Shown: piece by piece, positions 18,358-27,440 of the stretch | How the letters are laid out: each line of letters opens with the position of its first letter | Numbering within the stretch: the stretch's first letter is position 1 | Origin: an uncultured Allomuricauda sp. | GTDB lineage: Bacteria > Bacteroidota > Bacteroidia > Flavobacteriales > Flavobacteriaceae | NCBI RefSeq assembly: GCF_947499695.1 | Contig: NZ_CANMPQ010000001.1 | Coordinates: forward strand, 1,364,001-1,428,000 | Reading direction: 5' to 3' | Length of the DNA stretch: 64,000 nucleotides | Program-made: the position numbers and the translations under genes | Notes under the pieces: generated by a model | Seen by the model: only the letters and a program-made list of their open reading frames with translations | Told to the model about the DNA's origin: nothing | Database searches by the model: none

Positions 18358-19179
18358 CTAATTCAACCGAGCTAATTCTTGCTCCATTTCTTCCTGTATC
18401 ACTTTGGCCTTTTCAGCAGCTTTAGTTGCAAAGTCAACTCCTTGGGAAGCATATAGAATTCCCCGTGAGGAATTTACCAATAGTCCTATATCTTTGGTAA
18501 GTCCATATTTACAGACTTCTTGCAAATTACCTCCTTGCGCCCCAACTCCTGGAACCAACAGAAAACTATTAGGAACGATAGCTCTAATGTCCTTTAGAAA
18601 AGTGGCTTTGGTAGCCCCAACAACATACATTAAATTATGGTGGTTCTTATAAGTTTTTGAAACCTCCAACACCTCTTTATACAATTCTTTTCCGTCGACC
18701 TTCTTAGTTTGAAAATCAAATGCACCCAAATTTGAAGTCAAAGCCAACATTATGGTATGCTTGTTTTCAAAATCCAAAAAAGGTTCTACGGAATCTTTAC
18801 CCATATAGGGTGCTATTGTTATAGAATCAAAATTCAGAGTTTCGAAAAACGCCTTTGCGTAGCGCGTGGAGGTATTGCCAATGTCCCCTCTTTTGGCATC
18901 TGCTATAGTGAATATTTCTGGGTAGTTGGTATTCAAATATTCCATGGTACGCTCCAAAGACCTCCATCCATTTAAACCATAGGCTTCGTAAAAAGCGATA
19001 TTAGGTTTGTATGCCACGCATAATTCATGCGTAGCATCTATAATGGCCTTATTGAATGCAAAAATTGGGTCATCTTCTTTAAGAAGGTGTTTGGGAATTT
19101 TATCTAAATCGGTGTCCAGACCAACGCACAGAAAAGATTTTTTACGTCTGATTTGAGATACTAATTCTTCTATTTTCAT
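18358..19179 (-). CDS. pyrF: Orotidine 5'-phosphate decarboxylase (type 2)
   Basis: This 273-residue protein of the longer PyrF subfamily (TIGR02127) decarboxylates OMP to UMP. Visible motifs are '[14 protein letters not shown]', '[12 protein letters not shown]' and the catalytic DxKxxD as '[21 protein letters not shown]', followed by '[11 protein letters not shown]' for phosphate binding. It follows prfA by 33 bases on the same strand. Confidence 0.95.
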   Translation of the reverse strand: MKIEELVSQIRRKKSFLCVGLDTDLDKIPKHLLKEDDPIFAFNKAIIDATHELCVAYKPNIAFYEAYGLNGWRSLERTMEYLNTNYPEIFTIADAKRGDIGNTSTRYAKAFFETLNFDSITIAPYMGKDSVEPFLDFENKHTIMLALTSNLGAFDFQTKKVDGKELYKEVLEVSKTYKNHHNLMYVVGATKATFLKDIRAIVPNSFLLVPGVGAQGGNLQEVCKYGLTKDIGLLVNSSRGILYASQGVDFATKAAEKAKVIQEEMEQELARLN

Positions 19180-19212
19180 AATGCTGTTCCCAGGATATTC
19201 CTAGCTGTTCGG

Positions 19213-20289
19213 TTAAAAAATCTCAGAGGCTTCCTTTAATTTCTCAGTATTCTCAACCAACATTAACTCATCAACAATTTTTTGAATATCTCCATTGATG
19301 ATATTTTGCAGGTCATAAAGAGTCAATCCAATTCTGTGATCTGTCACCCTACCTTGAGGATAATTATATGTTCTAATTTTTGCGGAACGATCTCCACTGC
19401 TCACCTGCGAATTCCGTTTGGCCGCATCCTCCTCTTGTTTCTTAGCCAATTCCAAATCATAAAGTCTTGAACGAAGTACTTTAAAAGCCTTTTCCTTGTT
19501 CTTATGCTGCGATTTCTGATCTTGACACTGGGCCACTAATCCAGTAGGAACGTGGGTCAAACGAACGGCGGAATACGTCGTATTTACAGACTGTCCTCCA
19601 GGACCCGAAGAACAGAAATAATCTATTCGCACATCTTTTGGGTCGATTTGCACATCAAAATCTTCGGCTTCAGGAATAACCATAACCGTAGCGGCACTGG
19701 TATGAACCCTACCCTGTGTTTCTGTCTGCGGAACACGTTGCACACGATGCACTCCGGCCTCAAACTTCAAGGTACCGTACACATCTTCACCAGAAACCTC
19801 AAAATGGATTTCCTTATATCCCCCGCTTGTTCCTTCATTCAAATCGATAATATTGGTTCTCCAACCTTTCGATTCGCAATATTTGGCATACATACGATAC
19901 AAGTCACCAGCAAAAATACTGGCCTCATCACCTCCAGTTCCGGCCCTGATTTCCATCACGACATCCTTTTCATCTTCAGGGTCCTTTGGTATCAATAATA
20001 ATTTGATTTCTTCTTCAAGCTTAGGAAGTGCCCCCTTGGCTTCATCCAATTGCATTTTGGCCATCTCCAACATCTCGGCGTCGCTACCGTCTGAAATAAT
20101 TTCTTCAGCCTCTGCAATATTATTGGAAAGCGTAATGTATTCCTCTCTCCTATCAACAAGCACTTTTAGGTCTTTGTATTCTTTATTGAGTTTTACATAC
20201 CGCTTTTGGTCAGAAATAATATCAGGTTGAATGATCAGGTCTGAAACCTCATCAAAACGTTGTTTTACAATGTTAAGTTTATCAAGCAT
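19213..20289 (-). CDS. prfA: Peptide chain release factor 1
   Basis: This 358-residue protein is the UAG/UAA release factor. The GGQ loop is in '[22 protein letters not shown]'. The N-terminal helical domain, the '[21 protein letters not shown]' region and the C-terminal '[21 protein letters not shown]' are all in RF1 order. No frameshift is present, as expected for RF1. It is probably co-transcribed with pyrF. Confidence 0.96.
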   Translation of the reverse strand: MLDKLNIVKQRFDEVSDLIIQPDIISDQKRYVKLNKEYKDLKVLVDRREEYITLSNNIAEAEEIISDGSDAEMLEMAKMQLDEAKGALPKLEEEIKLLLIPKDPEDEKDVVMEIRAGTGGDEASIFAGDLYRMYAKYCESKGWRTNIIDLNEGTSGGYKEIHFEVSGEDVYGTLKFEAGVHRVQRVPQTETQGRVHTSAATVMVIPEAEDFDVQIDPKDVRIDYFCSSGPGGQSVNTTYSAVRLTHVPTGLVAQCQDQKSQHKNKEKAFKVLRSRLYDLELAKKQEEDAAKRNSQVSSGDRSAKIRTYNYPQGRVTDHRIGLTLYDLQNIINGDIQKIVDELMLVENTEKLKEASEIF

Positions 20290-20355
20290 GGATCCATCCG
20301 CGTTAAGCTGCGAATTTACAATTTTTGATTGGATTGAAAACTCTCGTATTTCTGT

Positions 20356-21651
20356 CTAATTCCCGATAAAAGTAGTCCCTAAAGTAATAATGGAAGCATT
20401 GAGACCATCACTGCGGTCATATTGACTAAACCTAAGATCTATGGTTTTTAAACCGAAGGATAAAATCTTGGTTCCTGTAAAAATGTCTTTATATTGGATT
20501 CCAAAGCCATACTGGTGCGCATCGTATTTTGAAAGGTCATAGTCTGAAGTATAAAATTCAAAAGTGGACAATGCCTCCTCCTTGGGATAAAAATAATCCG
20601 CCGCCGATTGGGTGTAATATCTATAGGTAGGGTATAGCGTAAACTTGTCTGAAATTTTAAGCGGTGTTTCTATGCTAGCTGTATGAGAGTTTATACCCCA
20701 ATCATCCCAATAAAAGCGGTAATAAGAACGTAAGATTAAAAAGTCGGTGGCATAAAAGTTCAATCGCCCACCAAATGGCACTTTCAATCTAGAATTGGGT
20801 AATTGTTCCACATTATCTGCAAGTTGAAAATCATCGATAAAAAAGTCATTGATATCACCAAAATATACGCGCTGAAATGGCGTGCTCAACAATCCGTTTT
20901 GAGAAACCAAATCAAGAAATAAGGCCCCTTGTAATTTTTTGCTTAAAATCTGTGAAAAACTAAGTGAAGCAGCGTATGAGTTCCTATTCTCCTTTTCGAA
21001 GGCTGTGAATATGGGATTATAAGTTCCGGTCCCAGAAACTCTATCATCAAAAAAACCAGACCTTAGTTCGATAGGATAGATAGCATTCCATTTGTCCAAA
21101 AAGACATTTGCACCTAAGGTGAGTTCGGTATTTTTTTCATTGAAAAGTTTCGTATAGCTTCCACCAAAACCTATTGAGAAATAATCGTATTCCGCAGAGA
21201 AATAGGCATTAGCACTCCAAATGTCATTGCGATCCTCGGAACTGTGCTGGTAACTCGGATTGATATAGGCCAAAAGGTCTTTTCGTGATTCCCCAGAAGA
21301 GGCATCAAAAGGTGTCGCGTTGATATTGCTTCCGTCCAATGGATTTACGTTACTGGAAGATGCAGAGGTATAAGCGGAAAGGCCAACATCCACCGTAAGA
21401 ATATCATTCTCATTCATGGGCATACGCAAAACTATCGTTGAAGTGGCATCGGTAAGTTCTTCAGTACCCTCTCCCCCAGTTACAGCTGCATTTTGCCCAT
21501 CTTGACTATAATAGCTGAATAATAGGTCAATCTCACTGGTTTCAAGCACCTTTTTGGTATATGATGTATTTGTTTGCTGTGACCAACCGATAGCACATGA
21601 GAAGCTAAAAATTAAAAACAGTTGAATTCTTCTGGATTCAAGACTGATCAT
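20356..21651 (-). CDS. DUF3570 outer-membrane protein
   Basis: This 431-residue protein starts at the ATG at 21649-21651, which gives a signal peptide ending 'CAIGWSQ'. The open frame extends upstream to 21822, but that part overlaps the DUF4266 gene in another frame. The body is a beta-rich, aromatic strand pattern consistent with an outer-membrane barrel. 'EIDLLFSYYSQDGQNAAVTGGEGTEELTD' and the 'Y-T-S-A-S-S-S-N' loop are typical of DUF3570. It is the last gene of the Rieske-thioredoxin-ApbE-DUF4266-DUF3570 operon, with a 16-base gap. Confidence 0.88.
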   Translation of the reverse strand: MISLESRRIQLFLIFSFSCAIGWSQQTNTSYTKKVLETSEIDLLFSYYSQDGQNAAVTGGEGTEELTDATSTIVLRMPMNENDILTVDVGLSAYTSASSSNVNPLDGSNINATPFDASSGESRKDLLAYINPSYQHSSEDRNDIWSANAYFSAEYDYFSIGFGGSYTKLFNEKNTELTLGANVFLDKWNAIYPIELRSGFFDDRVSGTGTYNPIFTAFEKENRNSYAASLSFSQILSKKLQGALFLDLVSQNGLLSTPFQRVYFGDINDFFIDDFQLADNVEQLPNSRLKVPFGGRLNFYATDFLILRSYYRFYWDDWGINSHTASIETPLKISDKFTLYPTYRYYTQSAADYFYPKEEALSTFEFYTSDYDLSKYDAHQYGFGIQYKDIFTGTKILSFGLKTIDLRFSQYDRSDGLNASIITLGTTFIGN

Positions 21652-21667
21652 AACTTGCTGGATTTTT

Positions 21668-21877
21668 TTAATTACATCCACAGCCACCTCCCGTTTTTCC
21701 TCCATTTGCACCTGCCGAAGCTTCTCGATATATGTGGAAATTGGTCTCAAAACGTTCACAAGCCCTTGCGCCCAATTGCATTTCAACATCGTTGACATAT
21801 GCTTTGTCATATTCCCGAACAACCACGCAAGAACTGCTAAAAAGCAATACTACAGCCAAAAAAATGAGTTTCCGCAT
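21668..21877 (-). CDS. DUF4266 small lipoprotein
   Basis: This 69-residue protein has an SPII signal and lipobox (FSSSC, Cys17). The remainder ends in a glycine-rich tail 'AGANGGKTGGGCGCN', the hallmark of DUF4266, with a terminal Cys-Gly-Cys that could bind metal or carry a cofactor. It lies 8 bases after apbE and 16 before the DUF3570 gene, so all are one operon. Whether ApbE flavinylates it (SxGAxxxxT-like stretch) is only a possibility. Confidence 0.85.
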   Translation of the reverse strand: MRKLIFLAVVLLFSSSCVVVREYDKAYVNDVEMQLGARACERFETNFHIYREASAGANGGKTGGGCGCN

Positions 21878-21885
21878 CTTTAAAA

Positions 21886-22878
21886 TTATTGATTTTTATC
21901 AAATACAATTCCTGAACTTTTATGGACCTTGTTTTCAGCATCCACGACAACTACCTCCACTCCATCAATTTGATTAATTAAGTGAATCCCACTATCTCTA
22001 CCCATTATAAAAACTGCGGTTGCCAAAGCATCACATAGCTCCGCATTCTTCGCGAATACAGATACACTGTTGATTCCAGATGTTGGATAACCCGTTCTTG
22101 GGTCAATGATATGGGAGTATTTTGTACCGTTAATGATGATAAACTTCTCATAGTTTCCCGAAGTGGCCACCGACGATTCTACAACGGGCAACCAGCTAAA
22201 CACTTTTTCCTTACTCAAAGGATTTGCTATTCCCACCAGCCATTTCTCACCGGTGACTTTGGTTCCCCAAGTGGTAAGATCACCTGATGCATTTATTATA
22301 CCTGCTTTGACCTGCTTGGAGACCATAAGTTCTTTTGCACGATCGGCGGCATATCCTTTGCCTATGGCACCAAAACCTATTTTCATACCTGGTTCGGTCA
22401 AATAAACGGTCTGTTCTTCGGTATCAAGGATTATTTTTTTATGATCTATTTTGTCAATGGACTGCCTTATGGCTGCTTCTGAAGGTAGTCCTTTCATGGT
22501 GCCATCGAATTTCCAAATATTGTCTACAGAGGCGTAGGAGATATCAAAGGCTCCATCGGTGATCTCGGATATTTTTTTTGCTCGTTCTACTAAACCAAAA
22601 AGTTCTGCACTGACCGCAACAGGCTTAATCCCTGCATTTTTATTGATCAGTGAAGTTTCTGAATTTTCATCCCAAGAAGAAATGATTTTTTCGATGCGTC
22701 GTATTTCTGAGGCGGCTTCGTCAATATTTATGTAACCAATATCTTCATTGGGAGCAACAACGGTTATTTCAAACCGGGTTCCCATTAATTTCATTGTTCT
22801 TCTCACTGTGACGTCCTTTTGCTGTCCGCTTATCGGAAGCAAAAAAAATAGCGTCAAGATCAGTGAAAATAACCTCAT
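21886..22878 (-). CDS. apbE: FAD:protein FMN transferase ApbE
   Basis: This 330-residue exported protein (signal to 'PISGQQ') links FMN covalently to Thr/Ser of target proteins outside the cytoplasm. 'MGTRFEITVVAP', 'ISSWDENSETSLIN', 'IGFGAIGKGYAADRAKELM', 'GIINASGDLTTWG' and 'YSHIIDPRTGYPTSGINSVSVFA' are the ApbE motifs in order. The start overlaps the thioredoxin stop by 4 bases. The target within this operon is unknown; DUF4266 is the best candidate by position. Confidence 0.94.
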   Translation of the reverse strand: MRLFSLILTLFFLLPISGQQKDVTVRRTMKLMGTRFEITVVAPNEDIGYINIDEAASEIRRIEKIISSWDENSETSLINKNAGIKPVAVSAELFGLVERAKKISEITDGAFDISYASVDNIWKFDGTMKGLPSEAAIRQSIDKIDHKKIILDTEEQTVYLTEPGMKIGFGAIGKGYAADRAKELMVSKQVKAGIINASGDLTTWGTKVTGEKWLVGIANPLSKEKVFSWLPVVESSVATSGNYEKFIIINGTKYSHIIDPRTGYPTSGINSVSVFAKNAELCDALATAVFIMGRDSGIHLINQIDGVEVVVVDAENKVHKSSGIVFDKNQ

Positions 22879-23309
22879 TTCACAAAGCTGTTCAAAAGTG
22901 AAATGAACTCTTTGGGAGAATTACGTCTGTCAAAACCTGTCCTACCTAAAATGGATTTGTCCTTGTCCAAAACAACAACTAGCGGAAAATAACCACTTGG
23001 GTTGAATTCTGCTGCTAAGGATTTATTTGAATTTGAAAGTTCCACCGGAAGTTCATTTTTCTTTTTCCTTGGGAAATCGGCATTATATAGAACATAATTG
23101 GATTTAGAATAGTTCATAAACTCTTCGGAATCAAGAATACTACGTTTGAATCGTATGCATGGTCCACACCAATCCGAACCAGAAAACACCAAAACAATAG
23201 GTTTATTCTCTTTATCTGCCTCTTTAAGGGCCATATCAAAGTTAGACTGCCACTGCGCTTGGAGTGTGCTAAAAAAAAGACAGGATGCTAATAGCAACAA
23301 GGATTTCAT
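22875..23309 (-). CDS. Exported thioredoxin-family protein
   Basis: This 144-residue protein has a signal peptide ('MKSLLLLASCLFFSTLQA') and a thioredoxin fold with the active-site pair in 'FSGSDWCGPCIRFKR' (Thioredoxin_7 type). The cis-proline is in 'PSGYFPLVVVLDKD'. It probably acts as a periplasmic disulfide reductant or chaperone for the cysteine-bearing Rieske and DUF4266 partners. Its stop overlaps the apbE start by 4 bases. Confidence 0.9.
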   Translation of the reverse strand: MKSLLLLASCLFFSTLQAQWQSNFDMALKEADKENKPIVLVFSGSDWCGPCIRFKRSILDSEEFMNYSKSNYVLYNADFPRKKKNELPVELSNSNKSLAAEFNPSGYFPLVVVLDKDKSILGRTGFDRRNSPKEFISLLNSFVK

Positions 23310-23334
23310 AGTTCAAACAAGGTTTAGATAGAAA

Positions 23335-23790
23335 TTATTCAAATACCCTCAGCGTAGTCCCATTAAGTTCGGTATTGAACACTTTAAGTGGGTTATTGGT
23401 AACCGAGTTCAAAGGTGTTCCGCTCTGATCAAATCGAGACCCATGGGTTGAACATCTAAAAATTCCACCATCCTCAGAAATAAATCGAACTTCCTCAGTT
23501 TGCTGATGACTACATATTTGACTCGCGGCAATTAAATCTCCAGCTAAGTTTCTAGCCACTACAATATCAGTATAATTGAAACTTGGATTGGATTTAACCA
23601 GAATAAAACCACCATTGTTGGCCAAAGGTGCCGAATCGGCTGCATTAAGGTCTACTGTAAAATCAACTCCATCCGGTTCTGGAAACTGCTCAAAATCTTC
23701 AGCGTCGCTTGAGCATCCATGTAGACAGGGAAAAGTAAGGGCAAATGCTGCACTGGCCCCCATACTTCTTAAAAACTCTTTTCTTTCCAT
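23335..23790 (-). CDS. Rieske [2Fe-2S] lipoprotein
   Basis: This 151-residue protein has an N-terminal 'MERKEFLRSMGASAAFALTFPCLHGC' signal with a lipobox at LHGC (Cys26) and an RK pair that could serve Tat export of a folded cluster protein. The cluster ligands are in 'ASQICSHQQTE' (C-x-H) and 'FRCSTHGSRFD' (C-x-x-H). It is a short stand-alone Rieske domain, first in the operon leading to apbE, and is likely to carry electrons on the outer face of the inner membrane. Confidence 0.9.
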   Translation of the reverse strand: MERKEFLRSMGASAAFALTFPCLHGCSSDAEDFEQFPEPDGVDFTVDLNAADSAPLANNGGFILVKSNPSFNYTDIVVARNLAGDLIAASQICSHQQTEEVRFISEDGGIFRCSTHGSRFDQSGTPLNSVTNNPLKVFNTELNGTTLRVFE

Positions 23791-23836
23791 AGCTTGTGGT
23801 TTATAGAAAGAACGTTAATTTAAAGTGATTCGTATA

Positions 23837-25015
23837 CTAATACTCGAACTTCCCAAACTCGCTTTCAATGGTCAATTTTTTACCGTTATGACCTTCCACT
23901 CTTCCAATAATCCGCGCATCAACATTGAAGCTCTCCGAAATGGATACAATATCGGCGGCAATCGACTCATTTACATACAGTTCCATACGATGACCACAAT
24001 TGAAGACTTGATACATCTCTTTCCAGTCGGTACCAGATTGCTCTTGAATTAATTTAAAAAGAGGTGGAATTGGAAACATATTATTTTTAATAATATGCAG
24101 GTCATCTATAAAATGAAGAATTTTGGTCTGTGCGCCCCCACTGCAATGGACCATACCGTGAATCTCTTCCGAAGTATATTTCTCCAATATCTTTTTAATA
24201 ATTGGGGCGTATGTGCGAGTTGGTGATAATACCAGTTTGCCCGCATCCAAAGAGGAATTTTCTACGGTATCAGTCAACTTCATTTTCCCAGAATACACCA
24301 ATTCTTCAGGTACAGAAGCGTCAAAACTTTCAGGATAGTTTTCTGCCAAATATTTTGAGAATACATCATGACGGGCAGAGGTCAAACCATTACTGCCCAT
24401 TCCACCGTTATATTCCGTTTCATAAGTTGCCTGCCCATAGGAGGCCAATGCCACAATAACATCTCCAGCCTTTATGTTGGCATTGTCAATGACTTTGTTT
24501 TTTTCAATTCGCGCAGTTACTGTCGAATCAACAATTATAGTACGAACCAAATCCCCTACATCAGCGGTTTCTCCTCCAGTTGAGCGAATAGTAATGCCAT
24601 GTTTTTTCAAATCGGCAATTAATTCTTCTGTACCATTGATTATCGCAGAAATTACCTCTCCCGGAATAAGGTTTTTGTTTCGACCTATGGTAGAGGAAAG
24701 CATGATGTTGTCTGTCGCACCCACACAAATCAAATCATCCACATTCATAATAAGGGCGTCTTGGGCTATCCCCTTCCAAACCGAAATATCTCCGGTTTCT
24801 TTCCAGTACATATAAGCCAATGAGGATTTTGTGCCTGCGCCATCGGCATGCATCACCAGACAATGATCCTCACTACCGGTTAAATAATCGGGTACGATTT
24901 TACAAAACGCCTTGGGAAAAAGACCTTTATCAATGTTCTTTATGGCATTGTGAACATCTTCCTTGGAAGCTGAAACTCCTCTTTGGGCATATCTTTTACT
25001 GGTGTCTGAGGACAT
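23837..25015 (-). CDS. purM: Phosphoribosylformylglycinamidine cyclo-ligase
   Basis: This 392-residue AIR synthetase is the longer Bacteroidota form. 'RYAQRGVSASKEDVHNAI', 'HADGAGTKSSLAYMYW', 'DALIMNVDDLICVGA', 'GGETADVGDLVRTIIVDSTV' and 'FNCGHRMELYV' are the expected motifs of the ATP-grasp-unlike PurM fold. It makes AIR from FGAM in purine synthesis. It follows glnN by 28 bases on the same strand, joining glutamine synthesis and a glutamine-using pathway. Confidence 0.94.
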   Translation of the reverse strand: MSSDTSKRYAQRGVSASKEDVHNAIKNIDKGLFPKAFCKIVPDYLTGSEDHCLVMHADGAGTKSSLAYMYWKETGDISVWKGIAQDALIMNVDDLICVGATDNIMLSSTIGRNKNLIPGEVISAIINGTEELIADLKKHGITIRSTGGETADVGDLVRTIIVDSTVTARIEKNKVIDNANIKAGDVIVALASYGQATYETEYNGGMGSNGLTSARHDVFSKYLAENYPESFDASVPEELVYSGKMKLTDTVENSSLDAGKLVLSPTRTYAPIIKKILEKYTSEEIHGMVHCSGGAQTKILHFIDDLHIIKNNMFPIPPLFKLIQEQSGTDWKEMYQVFNCGHRMELYVNESIAADIVSISESFNVDARIIGRVEGHNGKKLTIESEFGKFEY

Positions 25016-25043
25016 TTACATAGATTTTGCGCAAAAATAGCTG

Positions 25044-27221
25044 TTACTTGGCAAATAGCAACTCCCTGTACTTGGTTAAAGGCCATAAATCGTCCGAAAT
25101 CAATTTTTCCAACTTATCGGATTGCTCCCTAATGGTCTCAAAATAGGGTTTTACATTATCGCAATATGATTGTGCTTTCTTGTTAATGGTGGATAAACCA
25201 TTCGCTCGTCTCCGTACCGTTGTCATTTCATCGGTCAACTTTTTAATGGCAACAATATGTTCCCCTATTTGCTCCAGGATATTAAGTTGGCTTTCGGCAA
25301 ACTTTTTATGTGCGGCTCCATACACTTCACGTAACCCATTAATATTTTCCAAGAGTAAATTTTGGTATGAAATTGCAGAGGGAATAATATGGCCATACAC
25401 CATTTCTTCCAAAATACGACCTTCTATTTGAAGGTGTAAAATATAGGCTTCCAATTCTACCTCTTGATGCGCCTTGAGCTCCACTTCACTCATGACTTCC
25501 ATATCCTTAAAAAGGGCAATACTATCTTTGGAAGTAAGTACCTGAAGTGCTTCAGGGGTATTTTTGTTATTACTCAGTTTGCGTTTTCTGGCCTCATCTT
25601 TCCATTCTTGTCCATAGCCATCTCCGTCAAAACGAATCCGTTTAGAGGTTTTGATGTATTCCCGGAGTACGTTGAACACAGCTTCATCTTTCTTAAGGCT
25701 CTTCTTGTCAATAAGGGCATCAACTTCTTTTTTGAAATCGGTAAGCTGTTTGGCCACAATGGTATTCAACATGGTCATGGGCTTAGCACAATTGGTTTTG
25801 GAACCAACTCCCCTCATTTCAAATTTATTCCCGGTAAAGGCAAAAGGTGACGTTCTGTTTCTATCGGTATTGTCCAATAAAATTTCAGGAATTTTTCCAA
25901 CTACATTGAGCTTAAGCTCTGTCTTTTCTTCAGGAGACAGTTTTCCTTTTGAAACGCCTTCCAACTCATCCAATACATCACTTAGTTGTTTTCCTATAAA
26001 TATGGAAATAATGGACGGAGGTGCCTCATTAGCTCCCAATCGGTGATCGTTGCTGGCAGAAGCGATAGAAGAACGTAGTAATTCTTCATAGGTATCCACC
26101 GCTTTTATGGTGTTTACAAAAAAGGTTAAGAACTGAAGGTTTTTCATTGGCGTAGATCCAGGACTCAACAAATTCACACCAGTATCTGTTTCCAAAGACC
26201 AGTTATTATGCTTTCCGGAGCCATTTACCCCGGCAAAGGGTTTTTCATGAAAAAGAACCATAAAATTATGTCTGTCGGCTATTTCTTCCATAACATCCAT
26301 CAACAACAAATTGTGATCTACGGAAAGATTGGCCTCTTCATATACTGGTGCTAATTCAAACTGATTCGGAGCGACTTCATTGTGACGGGTCTTTACAGGA
26401 ATTCCCAATTTTGTACACTGTTTTTCCAAATCACTCATAAAGGCAAGTACTCTACTTGGAATAACCCCAAAGTAATGGTCATCCAATTGCTGCCCTTTTG
26501 CCGCCGCTGCCCCAACAAGGGTGCGACCTGTCATAACAATGTCCAACCGCGATTTGGCCAAAGCTTTATCTACTAAAAAGTATTCTTGCTCCCATCCAAG
26601 CGTTGCATAAACCTTTCTTACATTCTTATCAAAATATTGGGCGACCCCGGTTGCCGCCTCATCAATGGCATGGAGCGCTCTTAGTAAAGGTGCCTTGTTA
26701 TCCAATGCTTCACCCGTGTATGCAACAAATATGGTTGGAATACATAGGGTAGTCTTATATACAAAAGCTGGTGACGTAGGGTCCCATGCTGTGTATCCTC
26801 TTGCTTCAAAAGTATTTCTGATTCCGCCACTAGGGAAACTGGAAGCATCCGGTTCTTGTTGCACGAGTTGTGCGCCCCCAAATTTCTCCATAGCCCTTCC
26901 ATCGGGCAAAATATCAAAAAAGGCATCATGTTTTTCCGCCGTAGACCCTGTTAAAGGTTGAAACCAGTGAGTATAATGGGTAGCGCCCATGGACAGTGCC
27001 CAAGCCTTCATTCCCTCTGCTACTTGATCAGCAATTTTTCGGTCAATCTTAGTACCTTGAAAAATAGCTGATTTTACTTTTTCAAATGCCTCTTTGGTCA
27101 AAAATTGAAGCATCCGATCTTCATTGAAAACATTTTTTCCGAACATTTCTGATCGTCTTCCAGTCTCTTCCGTCACTACATGAATTCTTTTACCGCTATC
27201 CTTTAATGCTTGAAATCTCAT
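25044..27221 (-). CDS. glnN: Glutamine synthetase type III
   Basis: This 725-residue cytosolic enzyme is of the GSIII class (about 700-730 residues, hexameric double rings). The N-terminal 'MSMGATHYTHWFQPLTGSTAEKHDAF', the catalytic 'GWEQEYFLVDKALA', 'TRHNEVAPNQFELAPVYEEANLSVDHN', 'HEKPFAGVNGSGKHNNWSLET' and 'NDHRLGANEAPPSI' are GSIII motifs. It is divergent from a type II enzyme, so the organism has two unrelated-class glutamine synthetases side by side. Confidence 0.95.
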   Translation of the reverse strand: MRFQALKDSGKRIHVVTEETGRRSEMFGKNVFNEDRMLQFLTKEAFEKVKSAIFQGTKIDRKIADQVAEGMKAWALSMGATHYTHWFQPLTGSTAEKHDAFFDILPDGRAMEKFGGAQLVQQEPDASSFPSGGIRNTFEARGYTAWDPTSPAFVYKTTLCIPTIFVAYTGEALDNKAPLLRALHAIDEAATGVAQYFDKNVRKVYATLGWEQEYFLVDKALAKSRLDIVMTGRTLVGAAAAKGQQLDDHYFGVIPSRVLAFMSDLEKQCTKLGIPVKTRHNEVAPNQFELAPVYEEANLSVDHNLLLMDVMEEIADRHNFMVLFHEKPFAGVNGSGKHNNWSLETDTGVNLLSPGSTPMKNLQFLTFFVNTIKAVDTYEELLRSSIASASNDHRLGANEAPPSIISIFIGKQLSDVLDELEGVSKGKLSPEEKTELKLNVVGKIPEILLDNTDRNRTSPFAFTGNKFEMRGVGSKTNCAKPMTMLNTIVAKQLTDFKKEVDALIDKKSLKKDEAVFNVLREYIKTSKRIRFDGDGYGQEWKDEARKRKLSNNKNTPEALQVLTSKDSIALFKDMEVMSEVELKAHQEVELEAYILHLQIEGRILEEMVYGHIIPSAISYQNLLLENINGLREVYGAAHKKFAESQLNILEQIGEHIVAIKKLTDEMTTVRRRANGLSTINKKAQSYCDNVKPYFETIREQSDKLEKLISDDLWPLTKYRELLFAK

Positions 27222-27308
27222 TATGACACCTCTTTTTAAGATTAAAACACAAAACTACAATTAACAATTTAATAATATATCCTTGAAAAATTACTTTTTT
27301 TTCATTTC

Positions 27309-27331
27309 ACCCCTTAAAAAATAGGGGTTAT
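27309..27331. promoter_or_regulatory. Candidate nitrogen-control box between glnN and glnII
   Basis: The site begins ACCCCTTAAAAAATAGGGG and agrees in 21 of 23 positions with the box upstream of glnK. It lies 65 bases before the glnII -7 element, against 66 at glnK, and 87 bases from the divergent glnN start. A second short match (ACCCTTTAAA, 27362-27371) lies about 25 bases before the -7 element, as at glnK. Confidence 0.6.
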
Positions 27332-27395
27332 CAAAATAATATCAAGATCATGGTCATTTTAACCCTTTAAAACACCTATTATTAAATGAAAAACT

Positions 27396-27403
27396 TATTT
27401 TTG
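27396..27403 (+). promoter_or_regulatory. Promoter -7 element of glnII
   Basis: TATTTTTG matches TAnnTTTG 37 bases before the ATG at 27441. No good -33 element is visible. Confidence 0.5.
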
Positions 27404-27440
27404 TTCCTTGAAATTTTGAGAACAAATAACTACCGGAATT

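Noticed and set aside
21652..21822. N-terminal extension of the DUF3570 frame
   Set aside because: It overlaps the DUF4266 gene in another frame and would hide the signal peptide; the ATG at 21651 fits both.
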